Shown: positions 1 to 17,997, counted from the first letter of the stretch. The stretch is 64,000 nucleotides of DNA from Mangifera indica (GCF_011075055.1 NC_058152.1:3286001-3350000); one strand, 5' to 3'. The notes: generated from the sequence alone by a model not told the origin. A program made the numbers and translations.

Positions 1-1106
1 ACATTATACAGAGGGACACAATTATTTCTCATCCAAACCATGGTAAAATGTCCAAGTTTTCAGTCTTAATTTCGGTTTTTTTCCCTTTAATTATTTATTT
101 TATTTTAAATATTAATTATAATTATATTATTATATTATACAGTGGGTTGTTTTCCTCTTGTATGCATCTTTTTTGAAGTAATAGTTGAGTATCGTTTGAT
201 ATTGCATCACTACAATGCAATTGTAGTTGAAATTGCATCAAAATGATGTAATTTCCAATTGTAATTGCACTAACCAATGTCTTTAAAATTGGATCAATAA
301 TCGAATCAGTTATCTTACTAATTTATGATTTGATTAGATGGTTCAATCAGTTCCTAAATTATAATATATTTTTTAAATACTATTAAATGTATATCACATT
401 TTTTAAATATAAATAATATGTATTTAGACAATTAATATTTATTTTTTTAATAATAACTATTTAACTTTCAGACAATCATACTTTTTTAATGTTATTTATT
501 ATCGTTTTGATTTTTTCTTTTTTTATAAATATATATATATAAAAAAAACAAAAATCAGTCTTTTTTAGGGACCAAGAGATGGTTTACACTTGAACCGGTC
601 ACTCCGGTTTGATTTTAATAACTCTGACACTAACATATTGTAATTCCCATTATTATTCTGGCCGAATCGCATAATCACAATGAGATTTTGCCAAAATTAA
701 ACTTGGCCAAATGATTGAGAAACTATTTCAAATTTATTTTTTATAATTATTAACGCTAAAATTAATATAAAGTAGAGTTGAAAATAAATTTAATGGAATT
801 TAGCGACAAAATTTTATTTGATTTAATAACTATTGCAAAGTAATATGGATATTTTTTGTCTTTTCATTAATTTTACCTTAATATATAATATAACTCACTA
901 ACAAAACCCTATAGAATGTAAGAATTTGTCATTTTTTCTTTATTTTAAAATAAAAATTTGTCTTTTTTTACTTAAAAAAGTATAAAATAGGTTTACCTTT
1001 TCTACAAAACAATTCTCAATGTATTCTTGTTATTGTCTAAGAAGTCGACTTCAATTTATAAATGCACAACTTAATTAAACCCTTTGAGACATAATTAATA
1101 ACATAC
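1..1106. other. AT-rich sequence, no gene recognised
   Basis: Very AT-rich sequence with frequent stops in all frames. The further exons of the MADS gene on the minus strand should lie here or beyond the left edge, but none could be recognised. A short poly-T/TA-rich stretch lies near 505-545. Confidence 0.5.
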
Positions 1107-1440
1107 CGTCCACGTTGATGTTCAGGGAGATTGATGTAATGCATAAGGATTTTTTCGACCCTACAACGGAAAAATTAAACAGAATAAATTAGCCAATAAG
1201 AAACATAAAACAAGCATTAAAAGAATAAAGCAAAAATTCTACAACTAAAAAGGACCTTTTCTTTCCATCAAAAAGAATCAATTTTCCAGCAGGGGAAAAT
1301 ATCATAAGAGCAAGCTCCACATCACAGAGAGTTGAAAGCTCATAAGCTTTCTTGATAAGCCCACTTTTCCTTTTGGCAAAGGTGATATGCCTGTAAGTCT
1401 TATTCTCAATCTTCTTAAGCTGTAATTTAACCCTACCCAT
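1107..1440 (-). CDS. MIKC*-type MADS-box gene, exons 1-2 only (partial)
   Basis: Sequence-specific DNA-binding transcription factor fragment. Exon 1 (1440 down to 1256) starts at an ATG giving [14 protein letters not shown] and encodes a whole MADS domain (about 60 residues, with [14 protein letters not shown] and [17 protein letters not shown]). It ends at a GT donor (1255-1254). Exon 2 (1160 down to 1107), preceded by TTGTAG and followed by GTATGT, continues in frame with [18 protein letters not shown]. That is the INLPE-H-RGR block that follows the MADS domain in the AGL66/AGL104 S-clade of MIKC* proteins, which act in pollen. I chose the start at 1440 by homology; the open frame runs 40 codons further upstream but looks like 5' UTR. 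K-box exons were not found, so the gene either continues off the left edge or is a truncated remnant. Confidence 0.65.
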
Positions 1441-1834
1441 TTGTTTTTCTCCTTTCTTTTGCCTTGGAAAGGTTTTGGTTTTCTCTTCAGCACTTAGCAA
1501 CATATAGCATGCAACTTTTCTTATGGGTCCACCTTCATAATTATATTTCTTAATCATCATTAATTAGCTTCTTAATTTTCGTGGTTTACCTGCCAAATTT
1601 CAATTTTATTTCAAATATTTTTTAGATTTTCCATTAAAGAGGTATTAATAAAAGACACAAAGCAGCAATAATGTCTTACCATATGGAAGCTATAGACCAC
1701 TGACTTTTTATATCAATTAATTTTTGTCTTACAGAATCTATAACAAAGCTGAAAGCTGATTTGTGGAGCGGTAGGAGTTGGACCCATACATGATGTTAAT
1801 AATGTTTGTGAAAATATTTTTATATTATACTTTT

Positions 1835-1975
1835 TAACTTTTTTATTTTTTATTTATAACCAGGGACTCTATTTGTATTTGTTAAATAAATAATTTTACA
1901 ATTATAAAAAAAGTTAAATTCATGTTTTTATCTTAAAAGTTCTAATATTTCACCAATTTTACTAACACTTAGATC
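1835..1975 (-). repeat. tRNA-derived SINE, degenerate copy
   Basis: On the minus strand it begins with an A-box-like stretch (GTTAGTAAAATTGGTG, compare TAGCTCAGTTGGTAGAG of tRNAs). It runs through the same body as the copies at 28774-28915 and 45653-45830 and ends in an A-rich tail, seen here as T-rich sequence from 1835. The B box is eroded. Confidence 0.5.
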
Positions 1976-2513
1976 ATCATACTCTTTAAATTGATTAAAT
2001 AAAAAAAAGTTAATAACATTTTCATACCAAAAATTAAACCACGTTAAAAAAATAATGACAAAAGAGTAAAATAGTAATTTTATGATCTGTTAATTAAAAA
2101 GAAAAAGATAATTTTTTTTCTTAAACCTAAATGTTTTAAATATGATAATTTCACTTTTAAAAATATTTTAAAAACTCATAAATTAATCTATAAAAATTTT
2201 TATAAATTAAAAAGATTGTAATATGATATTTGTACATATAATTTGTTATATTATGTTTAATTTTTTTTTTTTTGTGGTATAACTGTTAAACTAATATAAG
2301 TAGACTAAAAATTCAAAAACTTATTTTGAATTTCTAATTACTAGTTGAAATTTCTTTAAAAGACTCATACTATTTTAAACAATTACAGTTTACCCCTTGA
2401 TTACAATTTTACAAAGAAGATATTCTTATCTTAAGGAAGATGGGAAGAAATGTCGAGGGTATAATAGAATGGAAATAAGAGACTTTTTATATAATTTGGT
2501 TTTAAAAAAAATA

Positions 2514-2690
2514 ATATTATGCATATGAATTTTGAGTTTATAAATAGATACACACTTACGTATGTCATCATGTGATTAAGTGTTATATTATCCTTAATTT
2601 AAAATTATTTAATTATATGATGATACACATAAAATATATATTTATTTATATATTCAAAGTGAGTATGTATAGTTTTACTGTATTTAAAAT
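2514..2690. repeat. Short palindromic (MITE-like) element
   Basis: Inverted halves around a TTAATTTAAAATTA core: a TCATCATGTGATTAAGTG arm faces a TTAATTATATGATGA arm. Same family as the copies at 13147, 17853, 18496 and 55285. Ends are approximate. Confidence 0.5.
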
Positions 2691-3376
2691 GTTATTTTAA
2701 ATTTTTGATAATTTACGGTTATATGATAAATTTGTAAAATAAAATAATGAAGATAAATAGTAATTTTATTTTTTAATATTGTTGTTTTATTAACAGAGTG
2801 TAAATTTTGGTGAAAAAGTTTATTTGTATTTAATTTTGGATAAGAAAATATTATATATATCAATTAAGGATAAAAAAAGTCCTAAAATCAAACTTTGGTG
2901 TGAGTAATGTAAATTTCCCTATAAAAAAAAATAACTGTTTACTTTAATGAAATACAATAAAAAGAAGTAAAAATTTTAAGTAATATTAAATATATATAGT
3001 TTTAGTATACAATTTAGATTAATAAATAATATATTATTATATGATTAAATATTATTTTATTTTTAATTTAAAATTATTAAATTATATAATATATATATAT
3101 ATATATATGTTTTATTGAAAATTTTGTGTTGGATGCTGGGGAGGTGATCTTGGTAGTTGAAACAAAATCACCATAATTAGGGCAGTAATGAAGGACATGG
3201 TGTTGTCACTGTTGAAGGGCCAGTGAGTTTGAGTAATCAAACATGGGTCAGCCCGTTGGATTAGGCCAGTGCTTTCGGGAGCTTGTCCCTCATTGCCAAC
3301 TAATATTTGCTCAAGGTTGGGCTGACCCACGCCGCATTCAAACTTCAATTTGCAAAATTAATACTACCTGACTTTT

Positions 3377-3377
<1 letters not shown>

Positions 3378-3408
<31 letters not shown>

Positions 3409-3411
3409 TTT
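3378..3411. repeat. ATT trinucleotide microsatellite
   Basis: About eleven uninterrupted ATT units. Confidence 0.9.
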
Positions 3412-4079
3412 CATAAGTATGTTTAGACAAAGAAAATAGTAAAAAAAAAATCCGAATAATCTAAGCTTGTATAAGCCATAAATGAAAAAGACAATGGGAA
3501 ACTAAGCAGCACACTGGACTGTAGGACAAACCCTTAGGTTATAACTAATAAAGACTTGCTTCTCTCTTGAAAAACTATCAAAAATAGGCCAAAGATTGAG
3601 TTTAAGAGAAAATAAGCTGAAGAGAAGAGAAAGGAGATCAAAGCAAGCCAAAGAAGCCAGCACCAAATACATCCAACACACAAACAAAAAGAACAGCAAG
3701 GAGAAACAGGAGACCCAGCAGCTCAAGAAGAAGGAGCACCCAAGAGCAGGAGGTAACTCATCGACCAACCGGAAGCCAAACTCCAAAACAGGCAGCAGGA
3801 GAAGAACAAGGATCTCCTTGGAAGACAGCAGCTCCAAGAGCAGACTAGGACAACCTCTTTAGGGCTCACTTACCTTTTCAAGAATCTGAAAAATCTAAAT
3901 GGGATAACCTTCGAAATTTGTATTATTAAAAAATAGAACTAACAATCTGTTTTTATACAACCTGATTAGTAGTTGGTGACAATTGTTCTTAATTTGAGTC
4001 ATTCATCCACAACAAATGAAAATTACAATCAAAATAATCAACATCATTAGATATGTTTATAGACAAAATAAGAAGAAGA

Positions 4080-5220
4080 AATTAGACAAAATTTGTTGAG
4101 AGAATGAAGAAGCAAAATGAAAGAACAATGCAATGAATCGCCATTTATTCCTCGCGAAGCAAACTTCTACAACTACCAACTGAAAACAATATTTCTTAAC
4201 ATCAGAGACTTCACATCAAAATGCTCTATTTTCATCATCTTACTAATGACTCCCTTAATTTCTACTACTTTCGTTATTCGGAAGAAAACAACACACACGC
4301 ATTCATCATTTTTCACATCCTCTCTCAAGCATAATCTATAAGATTTTGCTTGCTCTGAACAATGATATCCACGATACTTCAACAACAATCTACATATTAG
4401 AAGTAACTACTTTCAATCACACCTATACTCTCTTTTATACTAAAACTTCATTTTATCATACTCAACTTAGCAATAACATCAATTCAAAACAAAGAAGTAC
4501 AAAAGTTTAATACTTGAAAAAATTTAAAGCACATTTTCACTAACACGTAACAATGACTAGCACATATCACATAATTATAATAGCACATTCAAACGTTACC
4601 CATTCATGCAAACTTACACCCTGAAATTATATCACCAATTTTAGAGGAAATTTGTCCAACTATACTATTGTCACAATCTCATATTCATTCTCATTAATCT
4701 CTTTCTCTGAAGATTTTACAAGTACACCCAAAGTCTTCCTAAACATCTCAAACCTTGTTGCTGACAGTGGCTTAGTCAAAACATCTATAATCTCTTATGA
4801 AGGGAACATCAATTTTTATGTGTTTGTTAACCATTGTGCAAAATTGAATTTGGGGCTAAAGAACCAGCTCTCTAATTGTCACATCAAACCACAACTCTAA
4901 AAACAGCAAGTAACTTGTATTTCTCTAAGAAAATTATTCAACCAAACTACCTTAGTTGCCACTTGACTCAATGACTTATGCTTAGTTCCTGTTGTGGATA
5001 AAGCAATCACTTTTTGTTTCAAGGAACCCTACATCATTGAATTTTTTTTTTTCCCCAAAAAACACACAAAACCCAATTGGTGACTTTTTATCTCATATAT
5101 TTTTTGCCAATCTACATCAGCACAGGTCAGGCCTCAATCTAAACCAAAGTAATTGGCCTAAACATCATTCCAGAGTCAACAATGCGTTTAATGCACTTAA
5201 GCGCTCTTTTACATGATGAA
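4080..5220 (-). mobile_element. Ty1/copia retrotransposon remnant (RNase H end and probable 3' LTR)
   Basis: Read on the minus strand, about 5216-4900 gives broken copia RNase H: SPIGFCVFFG, KQKVIALSTTGTKHKSL, VVWLNNFLREI. Then come NKHIKIDVPFIRD and, near 4790-4720, the hallmark DVLTKPLSATRFEMFRKTLG, with a stop near 4660. Several stops and frameshifts interrupt it. Below 4650 the sequence has the character of a 3' LTR (down to about 4080), but no second LTR was found, so the element is a dead 3' fragment. Confidence 0.75.
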
Positions 5221-5953
5221 TGGTATATTAATCATTTTCTCTTATTTTAGTCACGAAAAATAATTGAAATCGTTCAAAATCTCACCGAAACTTGACACGT
5301 GTAGCTTTCTCTCACTGTACGTGTTTTCAAATGTCAAAAATGAATTTAAGCTCTCTCTCCCGATATGTACATTGATTACACTTTTATAATCCTAAAAAGC
5401 TTGTAAAGTGTGTTTGGAGAGTAATTAACCAACCGATAATACAATAATATTAATATATTATTTTATTTAAATATTTTTAAATATAATTATTATAAAATAT
5501 ATTTTATATTATTATATTAATTAAAAATAAAAATAGTTTTATTTAAAAAAATTAATAAGTAAATAATAATAATAATAATTTAAAATTATTTTTTATATTA
5601 TATATTAGATTATTATTAATAATAAAAAATTATTAAAATCTTAATATTTTATTATTGATAAATAAAATAAAATAATTTTAATAATAAAAAATAGATTGTC
5701 AAAGTTACTTTATATACCATAAATTAAATACCTTTATTCAATTTTGTATAAACCGTTTAATAGGAATTTTTTAATTAATTATCTACTATTTCATTTGAAC
5801 AACCTAAAAAAATTTTAAGAAAATATATTTGTGTATAATTTAAACATATAGATAATATAGATAATATAATTAAATAATTTTAAATTAAAGGTGAAATATT
5901 ATTGAACCATACGATAATATAATATTTTTTTAATTAAATTTAAAAAAAAGTAT
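5221..5953. other. AT-rich intergenic DNA
   Basis: Nothing coding seen. About 5450-5700 is almost pure A/T, and a weak member of the short palindromic family lies at about 5840-5945, directly beside the Mutator-like insertion. Confidence 0.5.
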
Positions 5954-5962
5954 TATTAAAAA
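5954..5962. repeat. 9-bp target-site duplication, left copy
   Basis: TATTAAAAA, repeated exactly at 6830-6838 on the other side of the palindromic element. Confidence 0.85.
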
Positions 5963-6829
5963 GGCCAAACGACTATTTCCCACCCAAGGTTTAGCGTTTT
6001 CTCAAATGTCCCCCCTTTAACTATGGAAACATCAAACACCTACCCATGGCCGGTTAGATTTAACCAAACTCTAACGCCTAAAAATTTTATCTCCTTTTAC
6101 CCCCCTAAACTTTAAAAGCTAAAATTTTTCCCCAGCCTAAGTTTTAAAAAATCGCAATTTCACCCTAAGGTTTGGTTTTGAAATCTCCGACGACCGTTCC
6201 GGCTCTGTTGCCGACGGTCTCTCCCTCCCGAAGCAGCCTCTCCTTCCGGCGAATGCTTTCCTCCCATTTGGAGGCTCGATCGGCGTCGGAAACGGGAAGA
6301 GAGACGAAGAACTTCGTCGGGAAAGACGAAGTTCTTCGTCTCCCCAGACGAAGACGAAGTCGTCGTCTTCGTCTGGGAAGACGATCGTCCTCCCACTGGG
6401 ACGACGATCGTCTTCCCAGACGAAGACGACAACTTCGTCTTCGTCTGGGGAGACGAAGAACTTCGTCTTTCCCGACGAAGTTCTTCGTCCCTCTTCCTGT
6501 TTCCGACGCCGATCGAGCCTCCAAATGGGAGGAAAGTATTCGCCGAAAGGAGAGGCTGCTTCGGGAGGGAGAGACCGTCGGCAACAGAGCCGGAACGGTC
6601 GTCGGAGATTTCAAAACCAAACCCTAGGGTGAAATTGTGATTTTTTAAAACTTAGGCTGGGGGAAAATTTTAGCTTTTAAAGTTTAGGGGGGGTAAAAGG
6701 AGATAAAATTTTTAGGCATTAGGGTTTGGTTAAATCTAACCGGCCATGGGTGGGTGTTTGGTGTTTCCATAGTTAAAGGGGGTACATTTGAGAAACGCTA
6801 AACCTTGGGTGGGAAATAGTCGTTTGGCC
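5963..6829. mobile_element. Mutator-like foldback element, copy 1 (near-perfect 867-bp palindrome)
   Basis: The element opens GGCCAAACGACTATTTCCCA and closes with the inverse. It is flanked by an exact 9-bp direct repeat TATTAAAAA (5954-5962 and 6830-6838), the target-site duplication size of the Mutator/MULE superfamily. The two arms are inverted copies of each other over the whole length, centred at about 6396. As a consequence both strands carry a 151-codon open frame (6172-6627 plus, 6165-6620 minus) whose translations differ at only seven positions. The GC-rich core is built from repeated GACGAAG/CTTCGTC units forming nested hairpins. No transposase is encoded, so it is non-autonomous. 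The high arm identity suggests a young insertion. It ends 239 bp before the CK2 alpha start codon. Confidence 0.85.
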
Positions 6830-7068
6830 TATTAAAAATTAAAAACAACAACGAATGACCTCGTGGTAATGCGCTGAGAAATCACAACTATCCACGCCCA
6901 GAAGGATTACTAGTTTCCCACCGTCCGTCTCCTTCTCTTGTGCGCACCATCCTATCCTACGCACCCCCTCGCCCATCCCATGACCTTAACTTCACCTGCA
7001 TAATCTATCTCGATAGTTCCATCGATAAGATTGAGAAAATTAATCTCTGCGAGATCTCTCTGCCGGTG

Positions 7069-13413
<6,345 letters not shown>

Positions 13414-15410
13414 CTTTTCTGATGGAGTTGTTGGGCATTTGAAAAATGTAATATCATACAATAGCATACCCTATGGAACGGTCTTGGCCGGTTGTAACAG
13501 TGTTAGCCAATTAAGGGTTGTGGATAGCTGTTTATTGTTTTATCCAGTTGGTTTGTTAAGACCGATCTTAAAACTATTTTTACCCTTGGAGCTTTTACCT
13601 TCTTTTTGGTCACATTTTTCTATCTTGAGAGGCGAAAAAATTAACAAAGCAAAGCTAAGAGCAAACGTAAAAGTCGGTGAGCGTTTGCTTTCGCCATTCT
13701 TGAAAATGTTTTAGTAATCAGGATATCAAATGTAGACATTTCCCAAAGAAATGGCATAAATAAACAGGTCACCGCGCCCAGGAAACTCGACAGGCGAGAA
13801 AAACAGTTGTACCAAAGTTAGTCACTTGCTCCTTTAAAGGCCATCAAGTCACGTAGTAATTCAAATGCATTAGGATTTCTATCCATTAACCATTACTAAT
13901 TTATGGAACTATAAAATTTTATGCATAAATAATAAATATAAATTTGTTTAATGGGTATAAATAATGAACATAAATTTGATTAATGGTTATAAAATCAATA
14001 ACTAGATTCTAAATTTATTTTATTTAATATTAGTAATTCAATCTCACAAATGATAATATGATTTGAATAAGATTTTTCATTATCTAAAAAAATTTAAACA
14101 CAAAATTGTTTACAAAAAATAATATATTATTATATTATTATATAATTATATAATTTCAAATTAAAAATAAAATAATATTTAATTTTATAACAAAGAATTT
14201 TATATGTGTTAGTAAATGGTGAACATTTCTAGGTGGACCTTATCTTGGAACAGTAAGAAAAGTTGAGAACCAATTGCATTGCACCGATGTGTTTAACATG
14301 TCAGTACTCAGCAAAATTCCCGTTCTAAGTATACATAATTTTTAATAGATAATTATATATATAATTGGTATATTAGTATTTAGATAGGTATTATATTATT
14401 ATTAATTTAAAATTATTCAATCATATAATGATATACCAATTATATGTAATTTTATTATATTTTTATATGGTAAAATGAAATGATAATTACAGTAGACTTA
14501 GGAACTTTTCAACACCAACCTTCTATTATCTTTGTCCTCTTTTATTTAAAATGCATGAAGGGTTGTTGGCCTAATTTGAGACATAGGAAAATAGTTTGAT
14601 TTAAAAGGATTCAATTGGCTGCTATAACATAGGAGATCTAGTTTATGAGTTTTTCAAATTGGATTTTAAGTTTAGATACAAGACCCGTGGGTTAGTATGG
14701 ACTAACTTGATACTATTTATATGATTAATAATTATAATATAAAATTTTATTTTTTTATTAAAATTAATGAACTAGTCTATTTAAAACCTGCTCTAACCCA
14801 ACCATATATATATATAATATCGAGCTTCGAGTTTTAAAGTTTTCATAGGATTATCTTAACAGAATGGTCCATTTTTATACGAGCCTAAGGTTTGGCTTAG
14901 CTCAATAAATCATGTCAAAGTTAGTCTAACACCTCTAGACACGCATATGGACCTTGAAGTGTTGGCAACAACATTCATGGTCGTGCTTGGTAAAACATAT
15001 TCCATTGCAGCCATGATACCAAGATGCCCAGTGTCCACTTGATATAATATTATACGACCATTGCATATTGACCATACTTGATATAATAAGGGCCCAGTGT
15101 CCACTTGGCCATATATACTAACATTCTAGGAAGTATGAAGTAGTCCAGGAGCAGAACCTTTTCCGTAGCTTGCGTCTGCAGAACAAGGAGCTGAAATTTG
15201 TAACCACCACCGCCTCTCACAGCATACCGGTCTTTCTGTTAGTGGAAGAGTCCCTTTCAAATGCCTCTTCCTTACCTGCAAGATGGGGCCGAGAACTTGT
15301 ATTTTTCCATTAACTTCAATCTGCTTTTTTCTCTCTCTAATAAAATTCTCTTTTTTTTTCTGTCTCTTCTTCTCTTTTCGGTAAAACCCAATTCAAACGA
15401 GAAAACGACC
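13414..15410. other. Intergenic: CK2 3' UTR, palindromic repeats, ACBP3 promoter and 5' UTR
   Basis: About 13414-13760 is probably CK2 3' UTR. Palindromic AT elements lie at about 14100-14210 and 14330-14460. Around 15015-15105 a phrase containing GCCCAGTGTCCACTTG occurs twice. The probable 5' UTR of the next gene runs from about 15130; a TATA-like CATATATAC lies near 15109. Confidence 0.45.
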
Positions 15411-17307
15411 ATGGAGCTTTTTATTGAGTTGGTCTTCGCTGTTGCTTTTTCTCTTTTCGTCTCCTTTTTTCTGGCCAAGTTTCTTTCAGGGTCTTCTTCT
15501 TCTCGTTTGACTTCCACTGATGACTTGGTCGCTGAAGAGCGAAGATTCCAAGCTAAGATGAAAAGGAATGGTTTTGAATGTGAGAGAAGAAATGCGTTTG
15601 TTGAAGAAGTTGTGGAAGTTGCGGATTTGGGTGAGATGAGGGAAGATAAGCTAGTGCTGGAAGAGATCTTGAAGGATGGTTGTGGATCACCTGATGATGT
15701 CAAGATTGATGAGAATAAAGTTTTGAGAGAAGTGGAGATTGAATTTGGGGAAGAAATTGCTGATGGTGTTTGCGAATGTGAGGATAATTTGGTGGCGGGA
15801 AGCGTTGAGAGTGAAAAAGTTGCTAACTTTGAGACAGTTTTAACTAAAGATGAGGTTTTGGAGAGTGAGAAAGATTTAACTAAAAATGAAGTTTTGAAGG
15901 GTGAAAACGAGAAGGAAGAAGCAGATGATGACAAAGGCTGTGTGTTTGAATGTGAAGAGATCGTTGTGGATAATACTGGTGAGAGTAAAAAGATTACGAA
16001 AATGGAGACAGAATTTAGTAAACATGAAGATGGTGTGACCAAAAGTGGAGAGATTGAAATTTTAAAGGGTGAAGCAGAACAAGATGGTGTTAAGGAGGTG
16101 TTGTTTGATGAGGATGATGATTGGGAAGGAATAGAGAGAACTGAGTTAGAGAGGCTCTTTGGTGTTGCATTGGCATTTGTTGGGAATAAGAGTAATGCTC
16201 ATCGGATTTCAAGTCTTGGCAGCGATGTTAGGATTCAGCTCTATGGACTCCACAAGATTGCCACTGAAGGCCCTTGCCATGATCCCCAACCGATAGCATT
16301 GAAGGTCTCTGCTCGCGCGAACTGGTATTAAGCTTCTTCTTTCAATTTTTAGATCTATGTTCACATATCATATTCTGCTTGGATGTTAGTTTGCTCAAAA
16401 ATGATTATTTCTACATTCGGTATTTTTTATCCATCTTTTTTTTTTGGGTTCACGGGCGAAGAGTCATTTGTCTTAATTAGAATGCTCCAATTATATTATT
16501 GGTCAATTGGGTCCAGTACTGCCATGGAGTTGATTAGCTGCACATGTATAGGAATTTGAATAAGCTCAAGTTTTGAGAAATGATTGTGTCGCTGATTTAA
16601 GGGAATCTCAATTAGTGATATTAGCTTTTCATTTAAGGAAAGAAAGAGAAGACATGGTTTTTGCACCCTGCATGTTCTGGCATAGAGCAAACTTTGAATT
16701 AGGTTCAGGACAGTAATGCAGATAAATTTAGTGTAATTTTTGAAATAGCTAAATAAGGTCTTCCCTTTATGGGCTATAGCTTGATTGCTAGGCATATAAA
16801 AGGCTCATGGCTTCATTGATGGAGGAAATTTTATTTTCTGATAGGAAGGCGTGGAGACAACTTGGGGACATGGCTCCAGAGGTTGCTATGGAGCAGTATG
16901 TCACTGTTCTCTTGAGAAATATCCCTGGGTGTATCCCAGATGAAGTCAGTGTAAGTAGTTCCTCTTGAAGCATTTATTGCTACCAGTATCTCTGAGGCTT
17001 CAACGGTTGAGAAACTAAGAATCATGCTCTTTTGATGTACAGGGAGATAGTAAGCAGATTTTTGCTGATGATGAAACTTGTAGGAAGCTAGCTTCTGATC
17101 TAAACAGATGGAGAAGGGACCAACTAGCTGCTGTAAATGGGAGGTAGTTATCAATAAAATACTTTCATTTAGGTTGATTTTATGAGGCTATCGGAGTTCC
17201 TTAGTCCTTCTCTTGTTCTTTGTCACTTCCACTATAGGAACAAGGTTGAGCTATCGTCGTGTCATGAAGGCTTAGTTGTGAATGGATCTTTGATTCAGTT
17301 GCCTTGA
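15411..17307 (+). CDS. ACBP3: Acyl-CoA-binding protein, class III (ACBP3-like)
   Basis: Binds long-chain acyl-CoA esters in the secretory/extracellular route. Exons 15411-16324, 16845-16950, 17043-17143 and probably 17238-17307 (396 aa). If the last donor is not used, the frame stops at 17147 (374 aa). The N terminus MELFIELVFAVAFSLFVSFF is a membrane/signal anchor. A long acidic, Glu/Asp/Lys-rich disordered middle follows, then the ACB domain from about residue 236 (DDWEGIERTELERLFG, LYGLHKIATEGPC, KVSARANWKAW, APEVAMEQYV). I preferred the start at 15411 because family members begin ME-F at the anchor; an in-frame ATG at 15261 would add 50 residues. Odd: the Lys before the first conserved Trp, a CoA-phosphate contact in ACBPs, is Asn here. 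Confidence 0.9.
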
Positions 17308-17852
17308 GCCAAGGTGTGTATATAGTTGTTTTTTTGTGAATGTTCATGATTTTTAATTTCTTTATGCCCAACATAGGACTAGTTTCGAGCTGAGCCAAGC
17401 TCAAGCTCAAGCTCGGCTTGACTTGAGTGGAGCCAGCATGCCCAACTACATGAACAAAATACTCAGCAAAAGATGATATGTATGTCGATGTCTTGTGCCT
17501 TGCATGTGATTAATAAAAAATCTTTATTTATTTGATGTCAAGTGCAAAACAGACAAGTATGCTCATAGAATTGTTGCAAAAGGATGAACATATTTTCAAT
17601 GTTGCATAGAACATATTTTTTCAATGTTGCATAATTCTTATAAATCATACTTGGAATTGCCTACTGTTGCTCCATGAGAAAATAGTTAAGGAGATGCAAT
17701 TAAGCAGAGTCACATCTCCTAAATTTAATCACATTGTAATGTCTTTTTTCAAAACAAAGATATTTATTGGCTTTAATAACTTAGCTTGGTTTAAAATTCA
17801 GGCAATTGAAGTGCAATTCTATTTCAATTGCTTTATCAACCAATAAAATTCT

Positions 17853-17997
17853 GTATACATACTTTTGAATACACAATTAGATACATAGATGATGTGTCAG
17901 CATGTGATTGAGCAATTTGAAATTAAAGATAAAGTAACACCCAATCACATGATTATACATCATCTATATATTCAATTATGTATTCAAAAGTGTGTAC
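17853..17997. repeat. Short palindromic (MITE-like) element
   Basis: Outer arms GTATACATACTTTTGAATAC and the inverse GTATTCAAAAGTGTGTAC. Inner arms GATGATGTGTCAGCATGTGA and TCACATGATTATACATCATC. Core AATTTGAAATTAAAG. No coding capacity. Confidence 0.7.

Larger units (their letters stand above)
1441..4079. other. Intergenic, repeat-rich
   Basis: No gene recognised. It holds a degenerate SINE (1835-1975), two members of the short palindromic family (about 2514-2690 and 2970-3110), an ATT microsatellite (about 3378-3411) and a GC-richer, T-rich island (3500-3865). The last is open in two frames but matches no family I know and may be the tail of a retroelement. Confidence 0.5.

Noticed and set aside
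3112..3348. 78-codon minus-strand frame with a hydrophobic end
   Set aside because: No recognisable domain, no exons around it; probably chance in a GC-richer patch.
3502..3862. Overlapping plus and minus frames (Lys-rich and Leu/Cys-rich)
   Set aside because: Low-complexity composition in both directions; at most the tail of a retroelement.
6165..6627. Two 151-codon open frames, one on each strand, as protein-coding genes
   Set aside because: They are mirror images produced by the palindrome of the Mutator-like element; no start context, introns or family match.
15272..16042. 256-codon minus-strand open frame
   Set aside because: Ser/Thr-rich shadow of the acidic ACBP3 exon on the other strand.
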